DNA from: a virus
Reading direction: 5' to 3' (one strand)
Length of the DNA stretch: 64,000 nt
Virus record (IMG/VR): IMGVR_UViG_3300042545_000821
Coordinates: 1 to 64,000 of that record
Shown: positions 15,591-23,834 of the stretch, in pieces
Layout of the letters: each line of letters opens with the position of its first letter
Numbering within the stretch: the first letter of the stretch is position 1
Translations under genes and position numbers: made by a program
Notes under the pieces: generated by a model
Seen by the model: the letters and a program-made list of their open reading frames with translations, nothing else
What the model was told of the DNA's origin: nothing
Databases searched by the model: none

Positions 15591-15905
15591 TTATTTTTCC
15601 TTTTCTAACCATTCATCCAGGGTAAGGCCTTGTTTTTCATACTTACGTTTCATAGCATTACGTTCTCTGTGGGACATGCCCCCAAAAATTCCATGAAGTT
15701 CGTCGTTATTTACAGCTTCACTTAAACATTGCTTGCGAACAGGGCAGGCAGACTTACCGTCTTTGCCCCAACATATCGCCTTAGCTTTGTCTGCAATTGG
15801 CTTGTATAGTGCTTTGTCTCTTGGTGGAAAAAAGATTTCAGTGTCTTCGCCACGACACTTTGCATCATATCTCCAAGCCCAGGGAGGGTTTTCCCTGTTA
15901 TCCAA
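15591..15905 (-). CDS. WhiB-family Fe-S regulator with altered Cys spacing
   Basis: 104 residues. WhiB proteins are actinobacterial [4Fe-4S] transcription factors that contact the sigma factor. The four ligands are Cys17, Cys45, Cys54 and Cys60, and GIFGGMSHRER is the G-[VI]-W-G-G turn. The usual C-x2-C-x5-C becomes C-x8-C-x5-C by a six-residue insertion. The start is TTG 15905, with GGAG five bases upstream and directly after the previous stop. A second WhiB is at 24977-25231. Phage WhiB proteins can dampen host WhiB regulators, for example to block septation; that role here is inferred. Confidence 0.88.
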   Translation of the reverse strand: MDNRENPPWAWRYDAKCRGEDTEIFFPPRDKALYKPIADKAKAICWGKDGKSACPVRKQCLSEAVNNDELHGIFGGMSHRERNAMKRKYEKQGLTLDEWLEKEK

Positions 15906-16223
15906 TTATTCTCCTTGTAGTGAGTTTCGAAGTTCAAAAAAATCCTCCTCTCCAAGTATTACGTAGTTCTCCCCGTCAAGGTGTATACCAAGAATAGGTA
16001 TACGTCCATCAAGAATAGCCTCCGTAGTAATCTTTTTAAGAACATCTGATTTAACCGTGACCTGCTTTTTACCAGTCCACTTGTGCTCAATCAATAGTTC
16101 TTTGTTTCTCACGTCACCTTTTCTAGACCAAAAAGCTCCAGAAGCAGCGGACACAGATCCACCAATTACTTTTGCAAGCCTATTCTCATGCTTGCGCGAC
16201 TGCTTTTGACCTTCAGTCTTCAT
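15906..16223 (-). CDS. Hjc-like / PD-(D/E)XK endonuclease
   Basis: 105 residues with the archaeal-resolvase-like layout: RKHENRLAK (Glu13), GAFWSRKGDV (Asp37) and LLIEHKWT (Glu46, Lys48), then strands ending in HLDGENYVILGEEDF. Proteins of this type cleave branched DNA as dimers. The gene overlaps the recA-like gene by 11 bases, and together they form a strand exchange and resolution pair. The phage also has a RuvC-fold resolvase at 13.4-14.0 kb. Confidence 0.75.
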   Translation of the reverse strand: MKTEGQKQSRKHENRLAKVIGGSVSAASGAFWSRKGDVRNKELLIEHKWTGKKQVTVKSDVLKKITTEAILDGRIPILGIHLDGENYVILGEEDFFELRNSLQGE

Positions 16224-17265
16224 TGCCGACCATTACAACCGGTTGAGATTTTAAAGTATCAAGAACAGCCCTGCTTAGCTCTTCACTAAGATCTATCTCT
16301 TCACGAAGCGAATCAATCATAGCTTGAGCTCCTTGCCACTTTCGATCACCGTAGTACATCCACCCTCCACGACGATCAATAATCCCGTTAAGGATTCCTA
16401 AAGCAACAATTTCCTTGCCCCTATCATACTCCCCTCCAGGGATAGCTCCCCCACCTGAGAAGTAAAAATCCAGGTAGGCGGTCTGTTGAGGTGGGAAAGT
16501 CTTATTCTTAATAGTTCTTACTCGAATAGTTTGGCCTACTCGTTTCTTTTCTTGGCCGGTACCTACTTCTAGCCACTCATCGCGCTTTACTTCACAACGA
16601 ATGCTGTATGCGTAGTCCTTACCCAGCCCTCCAGGGGTAGTGCGTGGATCTCCATGCATAACCCCAATCTTCATACGGTACTGATTAATCATTAATCCGA
16701 GTACTGGTCGTTCTTCTTCGATGAGGTCTCGTCTGGTAGCTGACGCCACTTTTCTAAAGAACTTATTGGTAATAAGTGCGCCACGACCCACAGTGAATTC
16801 TTCCATAGTCTTTTCATCTTCTGCACTAGGAACCAAGGCAGGTAGAGAATCGATAACGACCATGTCCACAGATTTACTTTCCATAAATTTAATAACCGCT
16901 TCAAAAGCATCCTCCATACTGTTAGTTTCTACTAATAAAACTCGTTCGTTGTCTACCCCGCACATCTCAGCATATTGAGAATCAAAAGCTTCTGCAGCAA
17001 TCCATACGGTAGTAAATTCTGGGTTTAGTTTTTGATTTGCAGCAATAGTTTTAAGTGCAAGAGCAGTCTTGCCATGTGAAGCCTCACCAACTACCTCCAC
17101 CCAATGGTTCATAGGCCAACCCCCACCTAGTACTACATCAAGGGTTAAAGACCCGGTAGTAATTCGCTTAGGTAGTTGAACTTTACTTGCTAGCACTACA
17201 GTACTGTCTCCGTGCTTTTTGTTAATTAAAGCCGCAATTTTTAAAACATCTGAATTTAGTGCCAT
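16213..17265 (-). CDS. RecA-type recombinase
   Basis: 350 residues. RITTGSLTLDVVLGGGWP leads into the Walker A loop GEASHGKT (residues about 60-67), VWIAAEAFDSQYAEMCGVD (catalytic Glu strand), DMVVIDSLPALVP (Walker B) and the L1/L2 region with MINQYR. It is closer in length to bacterial RecA than to short Sak4-type ATPases but has diverged. It would form filaments on single-stranded DNA and drive strand exchange for replication and repair. The C-terminus is short and acidic. Confidence 0.9.
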   Translation of the reverse strand: MALNSDVLKIAALINKKHGDSTVVLASKVQLPKRITTGSLTLDVVLGGGWPMNHWVEVVGEASHGKTALALKTIAANQKLNPEFTTVWIAAEAFDSQYAEMCGVDNERVLLVETNSMEDAFEAVIKFMESKSVDMVVIDSLPALVPSAEDEKTMEEFTVGRGALITNKFFRKVASATRRDLIEEERPVLGLMINQYRMKIGVMHGDPRTTPGGLGKDYAYSIRCEVKRDEWLEVGTGQEKKRVGQTIRVRTIKNKTFPPQQTAYLDFYFSGGGAIPGGEYDRGKEIVALGILNGIIDRRGGWMYYGDRKWQGAQAMIDSLREEIDLSEELSRAVLDTLKSQPVVMVGNED

Positions 17266-17654
17266 TATTGAATCCTATCTACTATGACGTTTGGTTTAAA
17301 GCCTGATCCTTGATTAGGTTGTTTAGCTGGTATTGCTGCACCGCCGCTAGAACTAGTAGAGATTACTCCACTTCCAGCCTGTACCAAAGGATACCCACAA
17401 TCATAGCAACGCATCAAATTGGTTCCTGGAGGCGACATATAATTTCCTGAGTTACACCCCGGACAACGGTTGCTTTGACGAGAACTTTGAGCTTTACTCA
17501 TAGTTTGGTCGTTAGTTTGATCGTACGTAACTTGTACATTTGGGTTTCCAGGTTGATGAGTATAGGGCAGGTTAACGGGGGGACTAGTTCGTGGAGTAGC
17601 GCTAGTGTTAGGTTGGGTGCTTAATTTCTTAGACCACCAATCGTTATTCGTCAT
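17265..17654 (-). CDS. Zinc-ribbon protein, 129 aa
   Basis: A central ribbon, NRCPGCNSGNYM then MRCYDCGYPL (CxxC...CxxC, residues about 63-88), is flanked by long Pro, Ser, Gln and Thr-rich disordered arms. The family was not identified. The stop overlaps the recA-like start by one base, so it may be an accessory of recombination or replication, for example a protein adaptor; this is inference. Confidence 0.7.
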   Translation of the reverse strand: MTNNDWWSKKLSTQPNTSATPRTSPPVNLPYTHQPGNPNVQVTYDQTNDQTMSKAQSSRQSNRCPGCNSGNYMSPPGTNLMRCYDCGYPLVQAGSGVISTSSSGGAAIPAKQPNQGSGFKPNVIVDRIQ

Positions 17655-18087
17655 TGTTTGATACCACCTTTGTTTCTAGTAAGCCGAGATTCATTAAAGT
17701 TGAAATGCAAGATACTGAAGATGACATAGAGACTAATTTAAATAACCTAGTTAATTCTTCTAACGCCTCTTCGCTACCTGGGACAGAACTATTAACAAGA
17801 TCTGCCTCTATAGAGTATGCTGCACAAGCAATTTGTGCGGCTATGTCAGCATGAGAGTCTATAAAAGGAAGTAGTGCGGAGAACTGTGAGATTCGTTCTT
17901 CACTTGCCCGTATTTCCATCTCTGAGACTTCATCAGATATTGGTTCTAGCCCCATCATTGTTGAGATCTTATCTGCAGAGTCAAAGATTGAATCATAAAT
18001 TACCTGGCGTATAAGTATTGGCATAGATACGTTAACTACATGATCTACGATGTCATACTTTTCTTTACGTCTTTTAAATGGCCACAT
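17644..18087 (-). CDS. Hypothetical helical protein, 147 aa
   Basis: Not recognised. Begins with a basic MWPFKRRKEKYD and continues as helices with several Ile and Met-rich hydrophobic faces, plus two cysteines in AAQIACAAY and SCISTLM. No membrane segment. It lies directly after the polymerase gene (zero-base gap) and overlaps the zinc-ribbon gene. Confidence 0.6.
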   Translation of the reverse strand: MWPFKRRKEKYDIVDHVVNVSMPILIRQVIYDSIFDSADKISTMMGLEPISDEVSEMEIRASEERISQFSALLPFIDSHADIAAQIACAAYSIEADLVNSSVPGSEEALEELTRLFKLVSMSSSVSCISTLMNLGLLETKVVSNNDE

Positions 18088-20067
18088 CTATTTTGCCTCT
18101 CCCCAACGAGACACTATCTTAACATCTGCCAGCATAGGTATGCTGAGAGCGCGTATCTCTTCCATAGCTAAGCGGATCTGCTCCGCAGTCTCCTCAGCTA
18201 AGTAATCCGGGGTAACGGTAACAAGCTCATCATGAACAGTCAAAATTAAACTTGCTTCATCAGGAATCATTGCGCTAGCTCGCACCATAGCTACTTTAAT
18301 TAGATCAGCTGCGGATCCCTGAATAACAGTGTTAAAGGCCTGTCGTTCAGCTCTAGAGCGTTTCCACTGCTCTTTTGCACGAAGGTCAGGTAAGTAGCGT
18401 CTACGCTTAAGCAGAGTGCTTACAAAAGGTATGGGAGCTCTTCTCCGACTATCAGCAATAACCTGTCGCTTATAACGGTTTACGGCGGGAAACTTTGCAG
18501 AGAAAGAATCTAATAACTCACGTGCTTCGGTAAGGCTACACCCAATTTCTGTAGCAATCTTATCTGGCCCAACACCGTAAGCTAAAGAAAGAACTAATAC
18601 TTTTCCTGCTTTACGATCTACGCCCATAGTGTTTCCAATAGTGGTGTAAATATCTTCTTTATTTTGATACGCTTGTATCATAGTACGATCATGACTAAAA
18701 GACGCTATGATTCTAGGTTCTATTTGACTGTAATCAGCAACAATTAATTTATGTCCTTCTGGAGCAACAAAAAGGTTACGAATTGCTTTACCATTAGCAG
18801 TATGCGGAGCCGGCACATTCTGCAAATTCGGATTGCGACTCGAGAATCGGCCGGTCTCCGCGCCATATTGCACAAAGTCTGTATGAATACGCCCACGGTA
18901 TAGAAGGCTTTCTTTTGCTACAAGCTTTTCTTTGCCTAACAAAGTTCTTGCTACGTCACCACCAAGGTACGGCACTACATATGTAGTAAGAAGTTTATTC
19001 AATTCAGAATACTTAAGTAAGCTACCTACTAGGGCATCTTTCTCTCTAAACATATCTATAGCAGGCTCGGCTACTGAGTAGTCATTTACTGTAGGGGTTA
19101 AGCCGCTTTCTATTCTCTTTTGTCCTGCCGGGGTTGTTACCTTAGGCTTTAAGCCTCTACCCCCATCTTTTTTAGGCGTAAAAAGTAATTGCTGCCGCTC
19201 TGGCACAGAGTTAATATTAAAAGCTCTGCCAGCTAAACCAAAGATAGATGCTTTTGTTTTCTCTAACTGCTCGTCTAGATCATCTTTTAAAAGCGCTAGT
19301 TGCTCTACATCTACATCTGCTCCGTGCAGTTCCATGTCGCAGATAACCTTTAGAACATCCATCTCTAGGCTAAATATTCCCCATAGACCATCTGCTTTTA
19401 GGCGCTCTTCATACCGCTTGTAGAGTTTCCAAGTCCACTCAGCGTCTAATCCAGCGTAGGTAGCCACCTCATCAAAGGAGTGGTCTTCAATCTTTTTACC
19501 TACGCCCTTGACCATATCAAAATCAAATTCTCTTTTTAAACAATCATCTAACCCAAGATCAGTCCTGTCTTGGCTGTTTATTACAAAGGCTGCGTTTAGC
19601 GTACAAAAGAAAGTAGGCTCTGGTCTTCCTCCCATGTACTTAGCCACACTTTGTAGATCAAACTTTAGGTTATGCCCAACCTTTACCTTATCGCTCTTAA
19701 GTAAAGGCTTAAGAGCCTTAAATACCTCTCCTCGAGTTAATTGCTCAGGAGGCTCAGAAAATATTTTTGTAGCTTTTCGTCCGTCTTTACTGTAATCGTA
19801 GTCTGGGCGTAGCTCTAATCCTTGCTCCATACGAGCTAAGGCGGAGGGTAAGAGTGGGTAATCGGTACGAATGTATTGACCATTTGGATGGCCCATAGGA
19901 ATAACATCTACTCGATCGTTGGTTGCAAGAGCAATCCAAACCACATCGTTCTGTCTTGGATCTCCTCTGTGAGGGCCCATTGTTTCTACGTCGTATACAA
20001 ATGCATCAACTTTTTCGTACGCACTTACGACTTCATCTAGTTGTTCTTTAGTTAATACAATTCTCAT
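18088..20067 (-). CDS. polA: Family A DNA polymerase with 3'-5' exonuclease
   Basis: 659 residues, the phage replicative polymerase. The exonuclease domain has YDVETMG (Asp26, Glu28), VGHNLKFDLQS and YAGLDAEWT, so proofreading looks intact. No 5'-3' exonuclease domain is present. The polymerase domain has YGAETGRFSS, motif A DYSQIEPRI, motif B with the O-helix RKAGKVLVLSLAYG and motif C VHDEL. In the O-helix Arg485 and Lys489 are present, and the position equivalent to E. coli Pol I Phe762 is Leu493 (codon 18589-18591), a variant common in environmental phages. AAGGAG lies just before the ATG, and a large hairpin sits in the leader. Confidence 0.95.
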   Translation of the reverse strand: MRIVLTKEQLDEVVSAYEKVDAFVYDVETMGPHRGDPRQNDVVWIALATNDRVDVIPMGHPNGQYIRTDYPLLPSALARMEQGLELRPDYDYSKDGRKATKIFSEPPEQLTRGEVFKALKPLLKSDKVKVGHNLKFDLQSVAKYMGGRPEPTFFCTLNAAFVINSQDRTDLGLDDCLKREFDFDMVKGVGKKIEDHSFDEVATYAGLDAEWTWKLYKRYEERLKADGLWGIFSLEMDVLKVICDMELHGADVDVEQLALLKDDLDEQLEKTKASIFGLAGRAFNINSVPERQQLLFTPKKDGGRGLKPKVTTPAGQKRIESGLTPTVNDYSVAEPAIDMFREKDALVGSLLKYSELNKLLTTYVVPYLGGDVARTLLGKEKLVAKESLLYRGRIHTDFVQYGAETGRFSSRNPNLQNVPAPHTANGKAIRNLFVAPEGHKLIVADYSQIEPRIIASFSHDRTMIQAYQNKEDIYTTIGNTMGVDRKAGKVLVLSLAYGVGPDKIATEIGCSLTEARELLDSFSAKFPAVNRYKRQVIADSRRRAPIPFVSTLLKRRRYLPDLRAKEQWKRSRAERQAFNTVIQGSAADLIKVAMVRASAMIPDEASLILTVHDELVTVTPDYLAEETAEQIRLAMEEIRALSIPMLADVKIVSRWGEAK

Positions 20068-20084
20068 TATTGCTCCTTGTTAAA

Positions 20085-20153
20085 GCTAAGGGGCCTAGAA
20101 GAAGGGAGGGTTTGCTCGGAAAGGCATTAACGAGCAAATCTAGGCCCCTTAGC
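20085..20153 (-). promoter_or_regulatory. Long bulged stem-loop in the polymerase leader
   Basis: GCTAAGGGGCCTAGA (20085-20099) pairs perfectly with 20139-20153, and TTTGCTCG (20111-20118) pairs perfectly with CGAGCAAA (20131-20138). The result is a 23-bp interrupted stem with an 11-base bulge on one side and a 12-base loop. It fills the only gap between the SSB-like gene and the polymerase gene, ending 17 bases before the polymerase ATG. There is no U-run, so it looks like a leader structure, processing site or protein target rather than a simple terminator. Confidence 0.65.
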
Positions 20154-20165
20154 ATGGTTGAGAGA

Positions 20166-20915
20166 TTACTGACCTTGAATAATTTCTTTAGCGATTTCTT
20201 CAAGCTCCGCTGTCGTAGACATGCGAAGTGCATCAGGTCCAAGTGGCTTCATTTTTGAAGTCAATTCAGACGCAACTGCAGGATCGATCTCCCAATCTTC
20301 AACAAGATCACGCTCTTTTACGGGCATGATTGAATATGAAGTTTTGGTTCCTTGACCGGACTTACTTACCGCCCAGTAAATATCTGGACGATCTAGTGGA
20401 CCAGTCTTTTTGTCAGAGTTTAGTTTCTCTAACTGACCGCACAAACGAATACCACAAGTCATCATTTGAATTTGTGGTTCTTCATCTGAAAGGTTTACAA
20501 CTGTGAAAGCAAACTTGCGTTCAGGCTTGTTGCCAACACGGGATAGTGGATCGTTTTCCCAGCCAATGAAAGACTTCTTGCCTGGACGTTGAACCCAGTG
20601 CTGCAAAAAGCTCATAGGCTCAGCAGATAGGAACTTGATTAGTTGTACATCTTCATCAAACTTAAAATCAGCAGTATATGATTTATTTGCTTCAGACGCT
20701 GCACGCTTTGCAGCAGCCCATCCAGTTTGAATTACAGAAGAGCGATCAGGTACTTCATTCTCTGAGTCTTCTTCGAAGAGTTCTACAGAAGTATCTACTT
20801 CTGCAGTTGGGATATCGTTAACATAAGAGTCAACATTTGGGGCATCTTTTTTAATACGTAGTGCATTTGTTTGAACTGACATTTGAGTGTTAGTTCCTTT
20901 CTTAGCCATAGCCAT
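20166..20915 (-). CDS. Probable single-stranded DNA-binding protein
   Basis: About 249 residues. I cannot name the family with certainty. The middle part FKFDEDVQLIKFL, FLQHWVQRPGKKSFIGW, and FAFTVVNLSDEEPQIQMM reads as an OB-like beta sheet with the aromatic and basic residues typical of phage SSB proteins, and the acidic stretches near both ends fit the acidic tails of that class. It lies immediately upstream of the polymerase in the operon. The start is uncertain: ATG 20915, ATG 20909, TTG 20927 or ATG 20882 are possible, and none has a strong ribosome site. Confidence 0.55.
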   Translation of the reverse strand: MAMAKKGTNTQMSVQTNALRIKKDAPNVDSYVNDIPTAEVDTSVELFEEDSENEVPDRSSVIQTGWAAAKRAASEANKSYTADFKFDEDVQLIKFLSAEPMSFLQHWVQRPGKKSFIGWENDPLSRVGNKPERKFAFTVVNLSDEEPQIQMMTCGIRLCGQLEKLNSDKKTGPLDRPDIYWAVSKSGQGTKTSYSIMPVKERDLVEDWEIDPAVASELTSKMKPLGPDALRMSTTAELEEIAKEIIQGQ

Positions 20916-20923
20916 AGGTAGAG

Positions 20924-21394
20924 TCAAGAAACGGTTGTTTCTTGAGTGTGAATCCTAGTCCAATTCTCCAATAATTCAATTGGTAGATCTGGCCAACGAT
21001 TCCAATCAATCCGTGGAGAATCTAAAAGATTCCTGGATTGAAAACTGTGTAGTGCAGACTCTATCATAGCCCGGCTGTACATACGAGAACCAGGCAACTT
21101 CTTTCCGTCTACAACTATTGATTTAAGTCTATAAGGCGCTCTCGGTATATAGCCTTTTCTTTCCCATAACCGAACAGTAACTACTGGTCGTCCTAGTGCA
21201 AGACATAAAGATCCTACACTAAACAACTCAACAGTTTTTCCTCCAGGCAAAGCTTTTACTTTACCCTGAGATTCCCACCCCTCTTTTACTTCCCTCTTTT
21301 TTGGTTCAGGAAACGCTACAGATTTACGTTTACGTTTAGATCCAGGATAGTACTGGTCTATGTCTTTAAACATTGAATCAATAGCATCAGACAT
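20924..21394 (-). CDS. MerR-type helix-turn-helix protein
   Basis: 156 residues. ELFSVGSLCLALGRPVVTVRLWERKGYIPRAPYRL (residues about 55-90) is a MerR-type helix-turn-helix with the VRLWERKGYIP signature. A wing-like DGKKLPGSRMYSRAMI and an aromatic C-terminus (WNRWPDLPIELLENW) follow. It may regulate replication genes or recognise an origin. It overlaps the SSB-like gene region by a few bases. Confidence 0.75.
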   Translation of the reverse strand: MSDAIDSMFKDIDQYYPGSKRKRKSVAFPEPKKREVKEGWESQGKVKALPGGKTVELFSVGSLCLALGRPVVTVRLWERKGYIPRAPYRLKSIVVDGKKLPGSRMYSRAMIESALHSFQSRNLLDSPRIDWNRWPDLPIELLENWTRIHTQETTVS

Positions 21395-21396
21395 GA

Positions 21397-21840
21397 TTAG
21401 CCCTTAGAAGGAATAAAAGCCCAAGTGATCTTTTTTGGAAACATCGCATCTACTTCTGCCTCAGTTAACTTACCTTCGTAAAGACAAGACATAATCTCAT
21501 CCTCGTCAACTGTGGGAACAGAGCGGATGCAACGATCTGCAAGACCGCGCTTTGTTAAAGTTAAAATTGCAGTGTCCATATCTAAAGACTGAGACACTCT
21601 ACGTTGACGTTGCATAGAAACATAGCCGTCAACTTCTTCTGGAAGAGTTACCCAAACATGACCTTTATCGTCAACTTCGCCGTGCTCTTCTACATAGTCG
21701 TTTAATTCAGCTTTAATCTCATTTTGCTTTTTAGTAAACTCGTCTACTCTTTTTTTATAAGAAATAAACTCTCGAAACTTTGCAACCAAAGGATTTACAT
21801 TGACCTCAGGCTTGCGTGTTGGTTCAGCAATTTTTGCCAT
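21397..21840 (-). CDS. Hypothetical protein, 147 aa
   Basis: Not recognised. The N-terminal half is a basic coiled coil (KFREFISYKKRVDEFTKKQNEIKAEL), followed by a beta segment GHVWVTLPEEVDGYVSMQRQRR and a helical end with the C-x4-C pair CIRSV...CLYEG. I have seen similar proteins beside phage polymerase genes but cannot name a function. Confidence 0.65.
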   Translation of the reverse strand: MAKIAEPTRKPEVNVNPLVAKFREFISYKKRVDEFTKKQNEIKAELNDYVEEHGEVDDKGHVWVTLPEEVDGYVSMQRQRRVSQSLDMDTAILTLTKRGLADRCIRSVPTVDEDEIMSCLYEGKLTEAEVDAMFPKKITWAFIPSKG

Positions 21841-21876
21841 TTACTTACCCTCCTTGATAGGTGTTTGTACCCTACA

Positions 21877-22029
21877 TTACATTTTTTCTTCTTGCAAGTA
21901 GGCTTTTAATGCCTGGATTATGACATCGGTCACAGTCCTGTTTTCTGAGGCTGCCTTGGCCTTTACCGCAGACCAAAGGTCCTCAGTAACTCTTATGGTA
22001 CGGGTAGGCGTCTTTGGTGAATTTGGCAC
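21877..22029 (-). CDS. Ribbon-helix-helix (CopG/Arc-type) regulator, 50 aa
   Basis: GTG 22029 has AGGAGAA six bases upstream and opens a 50-residue frame ending at 21877. The protein has a beta strand TRTIRVTEDLW, then helix SAVKAKAASENRTV, then helix TDVIIQALKAYLQEE, the complete ribbon-helix-helix fold with the conserved R-x-x-V-T-D-V turn. It would bind DNA as a dimer and could repress the helicase or downstream replication genes. It is short and GTG-initiated, so gene finders may miss it. Confidence 0.85.
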   Translation of the reverse strand: MPNSPKTPTRTIRVTEDLWSAVKAKAASENRTVTDVIIQALKAYLQEEKM

Positions 22030-22038
22030 GGTCTTCTC

Positions 22039-23625
22039 CTAAACTATAGCGGACTGTAAAAATGCCCTCAAACTTCCAGCGTTAAGGTTTACCCCACCAC
22101 GGTCGTTTATGCCCTCACCATCCACAACAGCATTAGCTACAGCGCTCTTTTGCTCTAGAAGGGCGTGTTGCCGTTCTTCGATAGAACCTTGCATCAGGAT
22201 GTCCTGAATAACTATGCTCTTCCAGGTGCTTGAGGCACGCATTATTCTACCGTTTCTTTGTACTGCTAACCCCGCATTCCAGGGTAAATCATAATTTATT
22301 AAAAGATTGGCTTGGGGTAGGTCTACACCGTATCCTCCGGCGTCAGAGCTAACTAGTACTCTAACATCAGGATCTGTTTGAAAACTAATCTTTGACTCTT
22401 CTTTTTCTTTAGCGTTCATTTGCCCTGTGTATGGGGTACTGCCCCACTCCGTTAAAGAGTCCCTAATTATGTCTACCATTTTTACATAGCTGGTAAATAT
22501 AACAACTTTATTACCAGGATAGGCAGACAAAAAGTCATCAACATACTCTTTTAACACAGCAAGCTTTGGTGCTTTTTTAATTGAATCTAATAGCCCTGAA
22601 TCTTTTAATTCTGCTGCGTATTTAGATCCTTCGCCACGCATAGGATTGTACATATCAGCAGAGTGTCGAACTAAATCTGGGTGGTCGCACAACATTCGTA
22701 ATGAAGTTAACTTTGACATTATCCTACCCCTTAGTTCGTCCATAGGCCCGCCTTGATCGCTTTGATGGCCATAGTGGGCAAAGATGTCAAAGGATCCGCC
22801 AAAAGAGTTTAAAGCGTCATCTAGGTCTGTTAATAGCTCAGTAACTATGGCGTTGTAAAGGTTCCTAGTAGCTGCGTCAAAGAGTACAAATATTGGCTCA
22901 GCCATAAGTGACTCAGGTAAAAATGGGGCTACATCAGGGTCAGATTGACGTTTTCGTACACATGCCTTGCTTAAAGTCTTATGTAGTACTGGCAAATTAC
23001 GGTAACGATCTACTCCCCCAAATTGATTACGAACTATAAAAGTTGAATCAAAAAGATCAAATCTTCCCAAAACTTTAGGGTCTACAAACTGCATTATTGA
23101 GTAAAGCTCTTCAGGTTTACCGTTTTCTATTGGAGTACCGGTTAAAGCAAATTTATAGGGGCTTTCTAATTTTTTTACGTATTTAGATCTTTTGGATCTG
23201 AAACTTTTAATTGCGGTAGCTTCGTCAATGACAATGAATCCTGTTGGGAGTTTCTCAATGTACTCCCAGTCGTTAACAACTTGCTCATAGTTAACAATGA
23301 CATAATTGACGAGCGAATGCCCCCAGTCGATGGCTTCAGCATACTGCGCTGCTCGTTGCTTCGGTGTTCCATCCACGACCAGAGTTGTAGAAGATCCATC
23401 AGTAAATTTCTCAATCTGTGAGGCCCATTGATATTTAAGGGAAGAGAGACAAATTATAAGGCCTGGCTCGGTAATCTTACCCTCATCCATCAAGTTTTCT
23501 AATGCCGCTATAGTCAAAACGGTCTTACCCAACCCAAGGTCGTAGGCAACAAGCATCTTTTTTCTAACCATCATTCGCTCTACAGCCACAGGTTGATAAG
23601 GCAAAAGAGTACCCTTAAAGGTCAT
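22039..23625 (-). CDS. SNF2-family DEAD-like helicase/translocase
   Basis: 528 residues, a superfamily 2 ATPase. PYQPVAVERMM (Q-like motif), DLGLGKT (Walker A, residues 29-35), IVIDEATAIK (DEAx), FALTGTPIENG (motif III, typical of SNF2), then a second RecA-like domain with VVIFTSYVKMVDII, SSDAGGYGVDL and QRNGRIMR (motifs V and VI, with Arg). It would translocate on double-stranded DNA or remodel replication or transcription complexes. It lies directly upstream of the RHH gene, with the primase and a membrane protein before it. Confidence 0.92.
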   Translation of the reverse strand: MTFKGTLLPYQPVAVERMMVRKKMLVAYDLGLGKTVLTIAALENLMDEGKITEPGLIICLSSLKYQWASQIEKFTDGSSTTLVVDGTPKQRAAQYAEAIDWGHSLVNYVIVNYEQVVNDWEYIEKLPTGFIVIDEATAIKSFRSKRSKYVKKLESPYKFALTGTPIENGKPEELYSIMQFVDPKVLGRFDLFDSTFIVRNQFGGVDRYRNLPVLHKTLSKACVRKRQSDPDVAPFLPESLMAEPIFVLFDAATRNLYNAIVTELLTDLDDALNSFGGSFDIFAHYGHQSDQGGPMDELRGRIMSKLTSLRMLCDHPDLVRHSADMYNPMRGEGSKYAAELKDSGLLDSIKKAPKLAVLKEYVDDFLSAYPGNKVVIFTSYVKMVDIIRDSLTEWGSTPYTGQMNAKEKEESKISFQTDPDVRVLVSSDAGGYGVDLPQANLLINYDLPWNAGLAVQRNGRIMRASSTWKSIVIQDILMQGSIEERQHALLEQKSAVANAVVDGEGINDRGGVNLNAGSLRAFLQSAIV

Positions 23626-23834
23626 GCGTCACGTCTCCAATGAACAAAAGACTTAATATACACAATTGCGTAGGCTATTGCTGAAAAGATAAAACCGTAC
23701 TGTTCGGTGATTAAAGCGTAGGCAATCCAAAGTATCTCGTTAAAACACAGGACTATCCAACCCCAAATAGTTTTACGGCCTACAAAATAAATCCCAGTAA
23801 CGCCGATAGCAGCTAAAACCCAAGACCACATCAT
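23622..23834 (-). CDS. Small membrane protein, 70 aa
   Basis: Three hydrophobic stretches: WVLAAIGVTGIYFV, WGWIVLCFNEILWIAYAL and FIFSAIAYAIVYI, with polar turns and a C-terminal HWRRDA. Its repeated WxxxxxxE and aromatic pattern recalls small vitamin-transporter-like or SWEET-like modules, but at this size no function can be given. Its ATG overlaps the primase stop as ATGA, so expression is coupled. Confidence 0.7.
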   Translation of the reverse strand: MMWSWVLAAIGVTGIYFVGRKTIWGWIVLCFNEILWIAYALITEQYGFIFSAIAYAIVYIKSFVHWRRDA

